Part shown: positions 1-6,233 of the stretch, one piece after another
How positions within the stretch are numbered: the first letter of the stretch is position 1
How the letters are laid out: each line of letters begins with the position of its first letter
Assembly: GCA_047621665.1 (NCBI GenBank)
Contig: JBLHMB010000109.1
Location: 1 to 7,353 of the forward strand
Direction of reading: 5' to 3'
From: Actimicrobium sp047621665
GTDB taxonomy: Bacteria > Pseudomonadota > Gammaproteobacteria > Burkholderiales > Burkholderiaceae_D
Length of the DNA stretch: 7,353 bases
The notes under the pieces: model-generated
The model's input: the letters and a program-made list of their open reading frames with translations, nothing else
The model's database searches: none
Told to the model about the DNA's origin: nothing
Position numbers and translations under genes: made by a program

Positions 1-1565
1 TTGGCTAACCGCATCAGCGTTTGCGGACCGGCAATGCCATCGGGCTTGAGTCCCTGCATCAGTTGGAAACGCCGTACCCGTCGTTCGTCGACCGCCGTGC
101 CGTCCGGCGGCACGGGCACGCCATCTACTGCGGCCAGCTGAGACGCAACCCAGTCGGCCACCGGTCCACGCGCTCCTGCAGAGATCGAAGTGCGATAGCC
201 GGCGGGGCCGCGCCACAGGGTCCGGAAATCGCCGTCCCAACGCCGCGCCAGCACCGTGAGGCTGACCGTGTCAGCGATGCCGTCGATCTGCAGGCTGGCA
301 CTCATGGCGTTCAAGCCGGTCAGTACGGCATAGTAGTCCCTGCCATCGTCATCTTTTAAGGTCAGGATGGCGGGCCGGTCGAGCTGGCGCAAGTCGGTCA
401 GGCCACGCCCGTCGAAACAGTAGACATTTTCTTTTTGCAGCACGCTGCACGCATCCCCGTCGCCAATGGTCAGTTGCCAGAGCCTGGCCAGCCGCTGGTA
501 CGCAGCCGGCAAGTCACGCGCCGCACTGCTGGCGACACGCGGCACGGTGGCCGGAAGGTTGACCTTCGGCGACGGCGCAGCAGCAGGAGCAGAGGCACGC
601 ACCGGACTGAGCGCGGCTGCTTTGACTGGCGCGGCGGCAAACCGGTTATAGCCCAGCAGCACGCCCCCCAGTAACACGGCTCCTGCCACGCCGCCGGCCA
701 GTGCGGAGCGCCAGCGTAGCGTACCGTTCGACGCCGCCACACCATCAAGCCGGAACACTTCGCGCGCCGCCGCGTCAATGGTGGCCACATCGACCTGATG
801 CAAACCGGCGGCATAGGCACCGAGCAGCGCACGGTCACACAGCAGATTGATCCGGCGCGGGATGCCGCGTGCGCACTGATGAATCCGGCGCATCGCACGC
901 ACGCTGAACAATGCTTCGTTGTGGCTACCGGCAACAGCGAGGCGGTGCGCAATATATTGCGCGGTCTCGCCCTCCGACAACGCGGCCAGATGAAAACGGG
1001 CAATGACCCGCTGCGCCAATTGTTCCAGCTCGGGACGATCGAGCATGGTGCGCAATTCAGGCTGACCGATCAGGATAATTTGCAGCAGCTTGCGCTCATT
1101 GGTTTCGAGGTTAGTCAGCAAACGCAGTTGTTCGAGTACATCCGCTGACAGGTTTTGCGCTTCGTCGATGATCAGGATGTTGTTCTGTTTGACCGCATGG
1201 GTGCGCAACAAAAAGGTGTTGAGCGGATCGATGAAATCCTTGACGGTCACGGCAGCGTCATTACGCGGGCTGACCTTGATATTGAATTCGTCGCAGATCG
1301 ACTGCAGCAACTCGGTCACCGACTGTTTCGGATTGAACAGATAGGCAACGTTGCAGCGGGCGGGAATCTGCTCAAGGAAGAGGCGGCACACCGTCGTCTT
1401 TCCAGCGCCGATTTCGCCGGTCAGCAAGACGAAACCGCCACCGCCCTTGAGGCCGAACAGCAGGTGGGCGAGGGCCTCGCGATGGCGCTCGCTCATGAAC
1501 AGGTAGCGCGGATCGGGAGCGATCGAAAAGGGGGGCTGACTAAGTTGAAAGAATGGCTGGTACAT
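1..1565 (-). CDS. gspA: GspA/ExeA-type AAA ATPase with peptidoglycan-binding domain, C-terminus cut by window edge
   Basis: The frame starts at the ATG at 1565 and stays open to base 3, giving 521 codons; the C-terminus lies outside the window. Seen: an N-terminus of ExeA type (PFSIAPDPRYLF), Walker A GEIGAGKT at residues 50-57, Walker B ILIIDE at 130-135, an arginine-rich sensor-2 region (GIPRRINLLCDRAL, about 234-247), one hydrophobic segment at about 287-305, an Ala/Pro-rich linker, a peptidase-C39-like region lacking obvious catalysis (about 350-415), and a PG_binding_1-like end (FQLMQGLKPDGIAGPQTL). In the family, GspA with GspB binds peptidoglycan and helps insert or assemble the type II secretion secretin; the ATPase is cytoplasmic and the rest periplasmic. 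Known relatives are about 550 residues, so only some 20-40 residues should be missing. No clear Shine-Dalgarno precedes the start, but the N-terminus matches the family. Alternatives are MshM-like or exosortase-associated ATPases, but the periplasmic domains favour GspA. A gspB gene would be expected just beyond the left edge. Confidence 0.88.
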   Translation of the reverse strand, partial: MYQPFFQLSQPPFSIAPDPRYLFMSERHREALAHLLFGLKGGGGFVLLTGEIGAGKTTVCRLFLEQIPARCNVAYLFNPKQSVTELLQSICDEFNIKVSPRNDAAVTVKDFIDPLNTFLLRTHAVKQNNILIIDEAQNLSADVLEQLRLLTNLETNERKLLQIILIGQPELRTMLDRPELEQLAQRVIARFHLAALSEGETAQYIAHRLAVAGSHNEALFSVRAMRRIHQCARGIPRRINLLCDRALLGAYAAGLHQVDVATIDAAAREVFRLDGVAASNGTLRWRSALAGGVAGAVLLGGVLLGYNRFAAAPVKAAALSPVRASAPAAAPSPKVNLPATVPRVASSAARDLPAAYQRLARLWQLTIGDGDACSVLQKENVYCFDGRGLTDLRQLDRPAILTLKDDDGRDYYAVLTGLNAMSASLQIDGIADTVSLTVLARRWDGDFRTLWRGPAGYRTSISAGARGPVADWVASQLAAVDGVPVPPDGTAVDERRVRRFQLMQGLKPDGIAGPQTLMRLA

Positions 1566-1674
1566 GAGCGAAGGCTAGCACAAAGCGCCAGCGATCCGGC
1601 ACCTCCGCGCCGCAACTGATGCCGCGACGCATCAAGAAACCCGCTCTATTCCGGCCGCCGGCAGCGTCAACTTA

Positions 1675-2772
1675 TCAGACGATTTCTGCCTCGCCCGAGA
1701 TCGTCAGTGATTGGTAGTCATGCCGCTCAGTCAGATTGATCGGGCTTGTCGTCGCCTGCTCGTCGGCTCGCTGCTGCCAGTGCCGCAAGGCATCGGCCAC
1801 CGATACGCGCTCAAACGGCGAGGCCTGCGGAAGAATCTGCTGTAAGGCGGCCCGCACCCGGACCAGGCGCGGGTCATGCGGTTGCGCGTCGTCGGTGGTG
1901 TCATTGATACAGAAAAAATCAACGGCACCGGCTCGCGCGACCAGCTGCTCGATCTGCTGCACCTGGTCGGCTTCGCCGGTCGAGATGTACAGGTGGGTGT
2001 AATCGCGCACGGTCGCCTGTCCGTGTGCCAGCGCCCAGCGCATCACGAAGTCCGACACGATGGTCGGCTTGTCCCAGGTTCTGAAGGTCGTCGAGCGCAC
2101 CATCGCAAACAGGTCGGGTGCGGCCTCTTCGAGCGCCACCATCATCGAACGCAACATCGGTCGTGGCGAATGGGCGAAGGTGCGGAAGGTATGCCGGTAC
2201 GCCCCGATGTTGCGCGCCGCCAGCCACTGGTGCGACAGGCGGCAGGCATTGTCGAGCGAAGTCGCGTCCTGGCGCAACGGCTCATTGGTCACCGCCGGCT
2301 CATCGGACCAGGCAACACAAATACCGTTGTCGTCAAACCAGTCACTGGCCTGCACCGGCGCACCGAAGAACACGTCGTCATTGAGATAAATGAAGCGTTC
2401 CGACAGGTTGGGAATGCGATGAATATAGGACTCGATATTGCCGGAATCAAAGGTCGGCAGCGATGCCGCCGGGATGAGCGAAGCATGGTCGATGATCGTG
2501 ATCCTGGCCGATGGTCGCAACCAGGCCGGGCTTTGGCCATCGGTCACGATATACACATGACCGTGCTGCGGAAAGAACTGCTCCAGTGCGCGCAAGCTGT
2601 AGCGCAACTCATCATTGTCGCGGAAACGTCCCTCGACATTGCCATACACGGCGATGGCATCGCGATGGCAGGCACTGAGTTTCTCGGCGGCGCGATGGCG
2701 CTTGCGCCGCCAGGTCGGATCATTGCCGTCTACCCACAGGTAGACGATGTCAATTGAATTTGCGTCTGTCAT
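1675..2772 (-). CDS. Stealth-family protein, putative sugar-phosphate transferase for a surface polysaccharide
   Basis: This 365-residue protein shows all four conserved blocks of the Stealth family. CR1 is IDIVYLWVDGNDP at residues 7-19. CR2 runs from RFRDNDELRYSLR (about 49-61) through YIVTDGQSPAWL to FIYLNDDVFFG (127-137), including the acidic NDD. CR3 is about 199-245 (FAHSPRPMLRS to TTFR). CR4 is about 286-322, starting FFCINDTTDD. Known family members are capsule hexose-1-phosphate or GlcNAc-1-phosphate transferases of bacteria and the human GNPTAB lysosomal tagging enzyme; they move a sugar-1-phosphate from a nucleotide sugar to a sugar acceptor. No signal peptide or membrane segment is seen, so it is probably cytoplasmic. 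The donor and acceptor cannot be read from sequence. No other polysaccharide gene is visible nearby, so it looks like an orphan. The start is the only usable ATG before CR1; the upstream in-frame region reaches a TGA without another start codon, and no good Shine-Dalgarno is present. Confidence 0.88.
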   Translation of the reverse strand: MTDANSIDIVYLWVDGNDPTWRRKRHRAAEKLSACHRDAIAVYGNVEGRFRDNDELRYSLRALEQFFPQHGHVYIVTDGQSPAWLRPSARITIIDHASLIPAASLPTFDSGNIESYIHRIPNLSERFIYLNDDVFFGAPVQASDWFDDNGICVAWSDEPAVTNEPLRQDATSLDNACRLSHQWLAARNIGAYRHTFRTFAHSPRPMLRSMMVALEEAAPDLFAMVRSTTFRTWDKPTIVSDFVMRWALAHGQATVRDYTHLYISTGEADQVQQIEQLVARAGAVDFFCINDTTDDAQPHDPRLVRVRAALQQILPQASPFERVSVADALRHWQQRADEQATTSPINLTERHDYQSLTISGEAEIV

Positions 2773-3009
2773 GGACGAATGTGTACCCGGAAAATTAACC
2801 TGTCGAAGTCAGTGTGAATTGGCCCGGGAGGACAAAGGGATCGCCGCTGACGCCTGCTTTCCGCACAGACCCGTGTTTGCAGGCACGGTATGCGGGGACG
2901 TATGGTACGACGATATGAAATATCGTGGGAGGACTGACTATATTGCAGTAAAACAGTGCTACCGACGCGTATAGGATTGGCTAACGCGCCGGTCGATCAG
3001 ACGCCTGCG
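2773..3009. other. 237-base intergenic region with two dyads
   Basis: No coding sequence is supported between the depolymerase stop and the Stealth start. Two inverted repeats occur. GCCTGC at 2852-2857 pairs with GCAGGC at 2879-2884 around a short inner CAC/GTG stem. ACGATAT at 2910-2916 pairs with ATATCGT at 2920-2926 around a 3-base loop. Neither is followed by a T-run on either strand, so neither is a standard intrinsic terminator. The region should hold the end of the depolymerase transcript and the promoter of the Stealth gene, but I cannot identify a convincing promoter. Confidence 0.45.
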
Positions 3010-4221
3010 TCAGGTACAGCTGCCGTAGGCGTAAAAGCCGCTCGACGTATTGCGCACGTCGGTATACGCGTAAATCGAGTAATAGCCGAGGTACTGGTTC
3101 GAATTGACCGCATAGGCGTTACCTCCCGATGCATAAGCACGACCGGCAGAGACATGCGCGTAATTGCTACCGTACCAGTGCGCACAATTGAATGGCGTCG
3201 TCACATTACCGCTGGTAATGCGATCGATCATGGTCTTGATCGCCACCATCTGGCCACCGCTCTTGCCGGGGAAGTTCACGTCGTCATAGCCATACCAGTC
3301 CCAGCAACCGTTCGGATTGGCCGACGTCGGACTGGCTTGCGGATACAGCACAATCATGTTGTTGGTATCGGCCCAGCGGTTGTAGCCGGCGTTCTTGTAA
3401 TACTGCGTGCCGACGGTAGCGACATTCTGTTTGCAGCCGTGCAGTGCGACATGCAATTTGCACGGCTGGCCAGCTGCACAATTGGCCGGTACGTAGGCCC
3501 AGCCATCATTGGCCATACCGTGCGTAGTCGGATCAGCATTTCCCCAGAATCCCTTTTGATCGAAATTAATGAACGTGCCGCCCAGCGTGCCGGCATTTTT
3601 TGCATTGAGCGTGCCGTGTATCCATTTGAGTAGATCGCCCGCCGCATCGACATTGCAATTGCTGATGTACGGCGAGGCGTTGACACTGCACGGATTGCCG
3701 TTGTAATCGGTCGGCATCGCATGTTCGGCCGCGATGGTGTTCTTGTAGACGATGTTGGCGCTGCTGACATAGTTGCCGTACATCGTTTTGAGATCGTTCA
3801 TCACCGCCTGCTTCACCGTCGAATCAAGCGTGCCCGAAAACAGGTACACCTTCGAGGCTGCCAGATTGGCGGTCGGGTCGATATAGCCATTGCCGGACCA
3901 GGTATTGACGGTCGAGATCAGGTACGGCAGATTGCGCGAACCATTGTCGATCGTGCAGGGACCGGTCGCAATAGCGACATTTCCTTGCGAGCAGTAGACC
4001 GGCCCGCCGGCAATGATGCCGGCACCCTTGCGGATGGTCTTCGAATAAGCGAAGTGCAATTGCGCGGCCATGTAACCACCGGATGACAACCCGGAGACCG
4101 AGACATCGGCGTTGCTGACGTTGTAGCGCGGAAGCACCACGGCGGCACCGGCCAGCGAGGTAAAAGTGAAGGCAACGGTGGCGGCAAGCAGCCGAGCGGA
4201 AAACGGGATCAAGGGCGGCAT
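3010..4221 (-). CDS. Secreted poly(3-hydroxybutyrate) depolymerase-type esterase, type 2 catalytic domain
   Basis: From the ATG at 4221 this encodes 403 residues. A signal peptide is visible: a short basic n-region, a hydrophobic core to about residue 24, and a likely cleavage after AGA at 24-26. The lipase box GLSSG (44-48) lies near the N-terminus, giving Ser46 as nucleophile. Asp at about 132 (FSGTLDSTV) and His at about 166 (AEHAMPT) complete a triad, and an HGC at about 260-262 may supply an oxyanion cysteine. This order and spacing resemble the circularly permuted Penicillium funiculosum enzyme (Ser39, Asp121, His155, Cys250, from memory), which defines type 2 domains. Several cysteines suggest disulfides and export. 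The last 60 residues form a Tyr/Gly/Asn-rich module (NYAHVSAGRAY, NSNQYLGYY) seen in related depolymerases; there is no fibronectin linker. Expected role: hydrolysis of short-chain-length PHA outside the cytoplasm. An ATG at 4269 is in frame, but a strong TTGACA promoter leaves it almost no leader, while GGAG lies 5 bases before 4221. Confidence 0.85.
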   Translation of the reverse strand: MPPLIPFSARLLAATVAFTFTSLAGAAVVLPRYNVSNADVSVSGLSSGGYMAAQLHFAYSKTIRKGAGIIAGGPVYCSQGNVAIATGPCTIDNGSRNLPYLISTVNTWSGNGYIDPTANLAASKVYLFSGTLDSTVKQAVMNDLKTMYGNYVSSANIVYKNTIAAEHAMPTDYNGNPCSVNASPYISNCNVDAAGDLLKWIHGTLNAKNAGTLGGTFINFDQKGFWGNADPTTHGMANDGWAYVPANCAAGQPCKLHVALHGCKQNVATVGTQYYKNAGYNRWADTNNMIVLYPQASPTSANPNGCWDWYGYDDVNFPGKSGGQMVAIKTMIDRITSGNVTTPFNCAHWYGSNYAHVSAGRAYASGGNAYAVNSNQYLGYYSIYAYTDVRNTSSGFYAYGSCT

Positions 4222-4226
4222 GGTGT

Positions 4227-4230
4227 CTCC
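4227..4230 (-). promoter_or_regulatory. Shine-Dalgarno deciding the depolymerase start
   Basis: On the minus strand GGAG lies 5 bases before the ATG at 4221, close to ideal spacing. It supports this start over the in-frame ATG 48 bases upstream, which has only a GGAG about 8 bases away and lies at the edge of the predicted transcript. Confidence 0.65.
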
Positions 4231-4281
4231 AGTGGTTTTGTGACTACGATTTTTGTGTTGCTGCGCCATGCAGCGAACTCC

Positions 4282-4309
4282 ATCGTAGACCAGTGAGACG
4301 CCCTGTCAA
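4282..4309 (-). promoter_or_regulatory. Putative sigma-70 promoter of the depolymerase gene
   Basis: Reading the minus strand, a perfect -35 TTGACA (4309-4304) is followed after 16 bases by TACGAT (4287-4282), a 4/6 match to the -10 consensus. Transcription would start near 4275, giving a leader of about 54 bases to the ATG at 4221. Promoter activity is inferred from sequence only. Confidence 0.55.
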
Positions 4310-4332
4310 TCAGAATCCCGTATCAACCCGCG

Positions 4333-4361
4333 TAGAAATCCGGCCGGAATCCAAGTACAAT
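4333..4361 (+). promoter_or_regulatory. Putative promoter of tRNA-Gly
   Basis: A -10 TACAAT (4356-4361, 5/6) lies 9 bases before the mature tRNA, and a weaker -35 TAGAAA (4333-4338, 4/6) lies 17 bases further upstream. The stretch after the -10 begins CCGGAC, a GC-rich discriminator of the kind found at stringently controlled stable-RNA promoters. It diverges from the depolymerase promoter. Confidence 0.55.
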
Positions 4362-4370
4362 CCGGACTTC

Positions 4371-4444
4371 GCGGGTGTAGCTCAATGGTAGAGCAGAAGC
4401 TTCCCAAGCTTACGACGAGGGTTCGATTCCCTTCACCCGCTCCA
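4371..4444 (+). tRNA. glyU: tRNA-Gly (anticodon CCC)
   Basis: A complete 74-base cloverleaf can be folded by eye. Acceptor GCGGGTG pairs with CACCCGC, the D-stem is GCTC/GAGC around AATGGTA, the anticodon stem is GAAGC/GCTTA around TTCCCAA giving anticodon CCC, the variable loop is CGAC, the T-stem is GAGGG/CCCTT around TTCGATT, and a discriminator T and encoded CCA follow. It decodes GGG. Position 27-43 at the top of the anticodon stem is a G-A mismatch; the other stem positions pair normally, allowing G-T. The gene has its own promoter and ends before an intrinsic terminator, so it is a single-gene unit. Confidence 0.97.
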
Positions 4445-4469
4445 GAACAAATGCATCACGAACGCATCA

Positions 4470-4495
4470 GGCACCCGAACCACGGTGCCTTTTTT
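4470..4495 (+). terminator. Intrinsic terminator after tRNA-Gly
   Basis: GGCACC (4470-4475) pairs with GGTGCC (4484-4489) around an 8-base loop and is followed by six T residues (4490-4495). The stem can be extended by A4469-T4490. It lies 25 bases after the tRNA CCA end and before trmB, so trmB is probably transcribed mainly from its own start or by read-through. Confidence 0.88.
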
Positions 4496-4533
4496 ATTGG
4501 CACTCTTCCTCTTCGACCGACAGGTAGTCCAGC

Positions 4534-5235
4534 ATGACCGACACGCGCAAACCCATGTTCTATGATCCCACCGAGCACCGCATCCGCAGCTTCGTCACCC
4601 GGGCCGGCCGGCTGTCGACTGCACAGGCGCGCTCCATCGAGACACTCGGTCCGCAATTTTGTATTCCATACGAAAAAGCGCCGCTGGCTCTGGAGCGGAG
4701 CTTCGGTCGCGCCGCGCCGGTCATTTTCGAAATCGGTTTTGGCATGGGCGAAACCAGCGCGAAGATCGCGGCGCTGATGCCCGAGAAAAATTTCATTGGC
4801 GTCGAAGTGCACACGCCCGGCGTCGGCAGCTTGCTCAAGCTGATCGGCGAACAGGAACTGGCCAATCTGCGGCTGATCCAGCATGACGCTGTCGAAGTGC
4901 TCACGCATATGATCGCGCCGCTGTCGCTGGCGGGTGCCCACGTGTTTTTCCCGGATCCCTGGCACAAGGCACGGCATAACAAGCGCCGGCTGCTGCAATC
5001 ACCACTGGTGGCCTTGCTGGCTTCGCGGATTGCACCGCGCGGCTATCTGCATTGCGCAACCGACTGGCAGGAATATGCCGAGCAGATGCTTGAAGTACTC
5101 GGTGCGGAGCCGACCCTGGTCAATACTGCCGACGGCTATGCGCCGCGTCCGGATTATCGCCCGGTAACCAAGTTTGAGAACCGCGGCCTGAAACTCGGCC
5201 ACGGTGTCTGGGATCTGGTCTTTACGAAAACCTGA
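4534..5235 (+). CDS. trmB: tRNA (guanine-N7-)-methyltransferase TrmB
   Basis: This 233-residue protein has the full set of TrmB signatures. The SAM-binding motif I is EIGFGMGE at residues 66-73, an acidic residue follows in GVEVH (about 89-93), the catalytic block is FPDPWHKARHNKRRL (about 139-153), and the C-terminal substrate motif is RPVTKFENRG (about 209-218). The enzyme uses S-adenosylmethionine to form m7G46 in the variable loop of a subset of tRNAs and acts in the cytoplasm as a soluble protein. Its length is normal for bacterial TrmB. The ATG at 4534 is preceded by a weak AGG about 9 bases upstream; the N-terminus has a plausible length, so I keep it. It follows the tRNA-Gly terminator and converges on the hydratase gene. 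The proximity of a tRNA gene is probably incidental; this tRNA has C rather than G in its short variable loop where m7G46 would fall only if alignment places G there. Confidence 0.95.
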   Translation: MTDTRKPMFYDPTEHRIRSFVTRAGRLSTAQARSIETLGPQFCIPYEKAPLALERSFGRAAPVIFEIGFGMGETSAKIAALMPEKNFIGVEVHTPGVGSLLKLIGEQELANLRLIQHDAVEVLTHMIAPLSLAGAHVFFPDPWHKARHNKRRLLQSPLVALLASRIAPRGYLHCATDWQEYAEQMLEVLGAEPTLVNTADGYAPRPDYRPVTKFENRGLKLGHGVWDLVFTKT

Positions 5236-5251
5236 CAACCGGCAATTGATA

Positions 5252-5280
5252 GCGTGGGCACGGGTCTATCGTGCTCACGC
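5252..5280. terminator. Hairpin between convergent trmB and hydratase genes, possible bidirectional terminator
   Basis: GCGTGGGCACG (5252-5262) pairs with CGTGCTCACGC (5270-5280) over 11 positions with a single G-T wobble and a 7-base loop. It lies 16 bases after the trmB stop. There is no T-run on either strand, so it is not a classical intrinsic terminator; it may stabilise 3' ends or assist termination from both sides. Confidence 0.5.
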
Positions 5281-5300
5281 GATTGAACCGCAGAAATATC

Positions 5301-5317
5301 AGGGTCAGAGTCGAATT
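5301..5317. repeat. REP/RAYT-like motif at the hydratase stop
   Basis: GGGTCAGAGTCGAATT lies at 5302-5317 and overlaps the TAA of the hydratase (5316-5318). From memory, this sequence and its complement recur around REP-associated tyrosine transposase genes and scattered repeats in many proteobacteria. Only one copy is present here and no transposase is seen, so it may be a solitary end or a chance match. Confidence 0.35.
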
Positions 5318-6158
5318 AAACGAACGCCACTGTCAGTCCAGGCAAGCTGACACCTGAAAAAGCCGTGGTCCAGGTTTCGCCAGCGGCGACCGGATAGGCT
5401 TCGGTCCAGGTACCGGTGGTGATAATTTCACCGGCCGCCAGCGGGGCAAAGTCAGTTTGTGTCTGCAGCAGCTTGTGCAGGTGCATCAGTGCATGCACCG
5501 GACTATCCAGTACCTCGGAACCGTAGCCCGCCCCGCGTAATGAAAATCCTTCACCGCAATCGGACGACAGGGAGACGCTGGAATCCGTCAGCACCTGCGC
5601 CAGGTTGCGCCGCGAGGCTTCCGACAACATGTGCGGCTCACCGATGATCAGCGAACCATGCAACCCGAATGCGGCTACCGCGTCGGCTGGCTCGAACTGC
5701 CAGTTGGCGAACGGGCAAACGATGATTTCGAAACCATGCGCCATCCATTCGATGCATCCGGCCACCTCGGCCAGTGAGGCATTTTTTGTCGGCGCCTTGC
5801 GCAGCTTAAAGACAATTTCAGGCTCGAGGCGGGGTTGTACCGCGCCGACCAGGCTCTGCAACGCGCGGTTGTCGGTGGCATAGCGCACGGTGGAGTCGTA
5901 CATGGTGGCCCAGATAGGCGCATCCAGCGGGCCGGCGCTGCGAAATTTGCCCCAGACCTTACGGTTATTAAAGCCGATCTTGCGGCCGACCGGCTGTTCG
6001 CCTTCGGCGATACGGATATCGAGGATGCGCTTGGCGACTTCATAGCCATCGGCCATCGACAGTTCCGTATCTTGAGACAGACGCGGCAACAATGCCGAGC
6101 CGGCTCGCGCGTCAAGCAACTGGTGGGCAAAACGATTGGAGATTGTGGACATCAACAT
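5316..6158 (-). CDS. Putative hydratase of the 2-keto-4-pentenoate hydratase/FAH superfamily
   Basis: This 280-residue protein resembles MhpD/HpaH-type hydratases, which add water to 2-hydroxy-dienoates in meta-cleavage pathways using a divalent metal. Seen: the N-terminal VGRKIGF at residues 57-63, the metal-ligand pair EPE (Glu112, Glu114), a further Glu144 in GFEI at the spacing expected for the third ligand, a SLIIGEP loop, and the C-terminal GEIITTGTWTEAYPV block. The segment after Glu144 reads VCPFANWQFEPADAVAAFGLHG, where classical members have a VDSR-like sequence and DN; this marks a divergent branch, so the substrate cannot be named. It is probably cytoplasmic and forms a catabolic set with the upstream hydrolase and transporter, 75 bases away. 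ATG at 6158 is used; ATG at 6152 is equally possible, and the ribosome site is weak (GAG 6 bases before 6158). Family assignment is firm, reaction inferred. Confidence 0.82.
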   Translation of the reverse strand: MLMSTISNRFAHQLLDARAGSALLPRLSQDTELSMADGYEVAKRILDIRIAEGEQPVGRKIGFNNRKVWGKFRSAGPLDAPIWATMYDSTVRYATDNRALQSLVGAVQPRLEPEIVFKLRKAPTKNASLAEVAGCIEWMAHGFEIIVCPFANWQFEPADAVAAFGLHGSLIIGEPHMLSEASRRNLAQVLTDSSVSLSSDCGEGFSLRGAGYGSEVLDSPVHALMHLHKLLQTQTDFAPLAAGEIITTGTWTEAYPVAAGETWTTAFSGVSLPGLTVAFV

Positions 6159-6180
6159 TGCGGACTCGCTTAGGTAGGCT

Positions 6181-6202
6181 TGAAAATACCAACCTATTTT
6201 CA
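6181..6202. promoter_or_regulatory. Perfect 8-bp dyad upstream of the hydratase, possible operator
   Basis: TGAAAATA (6181-6188) and TATTTTCA (6195-6202) form a perfect inverted repeat with a 6-base spacer, 23 bases before the hydratase start. A second short dyad, TACCC/GGGTA (6205-6209 and 6212-6216), follows immediately. On the minus strand a weak promoter can be drawn across it (TTGTGT, 17 bases, GAAAAT). It may bind a dimeric regulator or simply form an mRNA hairpin. Confidence 0.35.
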
Positions 6203-6233
6203 GCTACCCTCGGGTAATACACAAGCGCCGTGA

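Noticed and set aside
470..1003. 177-codon open frame on the minus strand
   Set aside because: It is an alternate frame inside gspA; the gspA frame carries the recognisable sensor-2, membrane and periplasmic regions here.
1876..2757. 293-codon open frame on the plus strand
   Set aside because: It is antisense to the Stealth gene, whose four conserved blocks are clear. The plus-strand translation has no recognisable motif and arises from GC-rich codon use.
2849..3008. 9-base direct repeat GACGCCTGC at 2849-2857 and 3000-3008
   Set aside because: One short pair in a GC-rich region is easily due to chance and flanks no mobile gene.
3000..3011. GACGC/GCGTC inverted repeat at the depolymerase stop
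   Set aside because: The loop is only 2 bases and no T-run follows, so a stable terminator hairpin is unlikely.
2956..3633. 225-codon open frame on the plus strand
   Set aside because: It overlaps the depolymerase in antisense; the depolymerase has a signal peptide and catalytic motifs, while this frame has none.
4371..4444. tRNA-Gly as an integration site for a mobile element
   Set aside because: No integrase and no repeated copy of the tRNA 3' end was seen nearby; an intact terminator and the housekeeping gene trmB follow directly.
4456..4998. 180-codon open frame on the minus strand
   Set aside because: It is antisense to trmB and runs across the tRNA terminator; no motif or start signal supports it.
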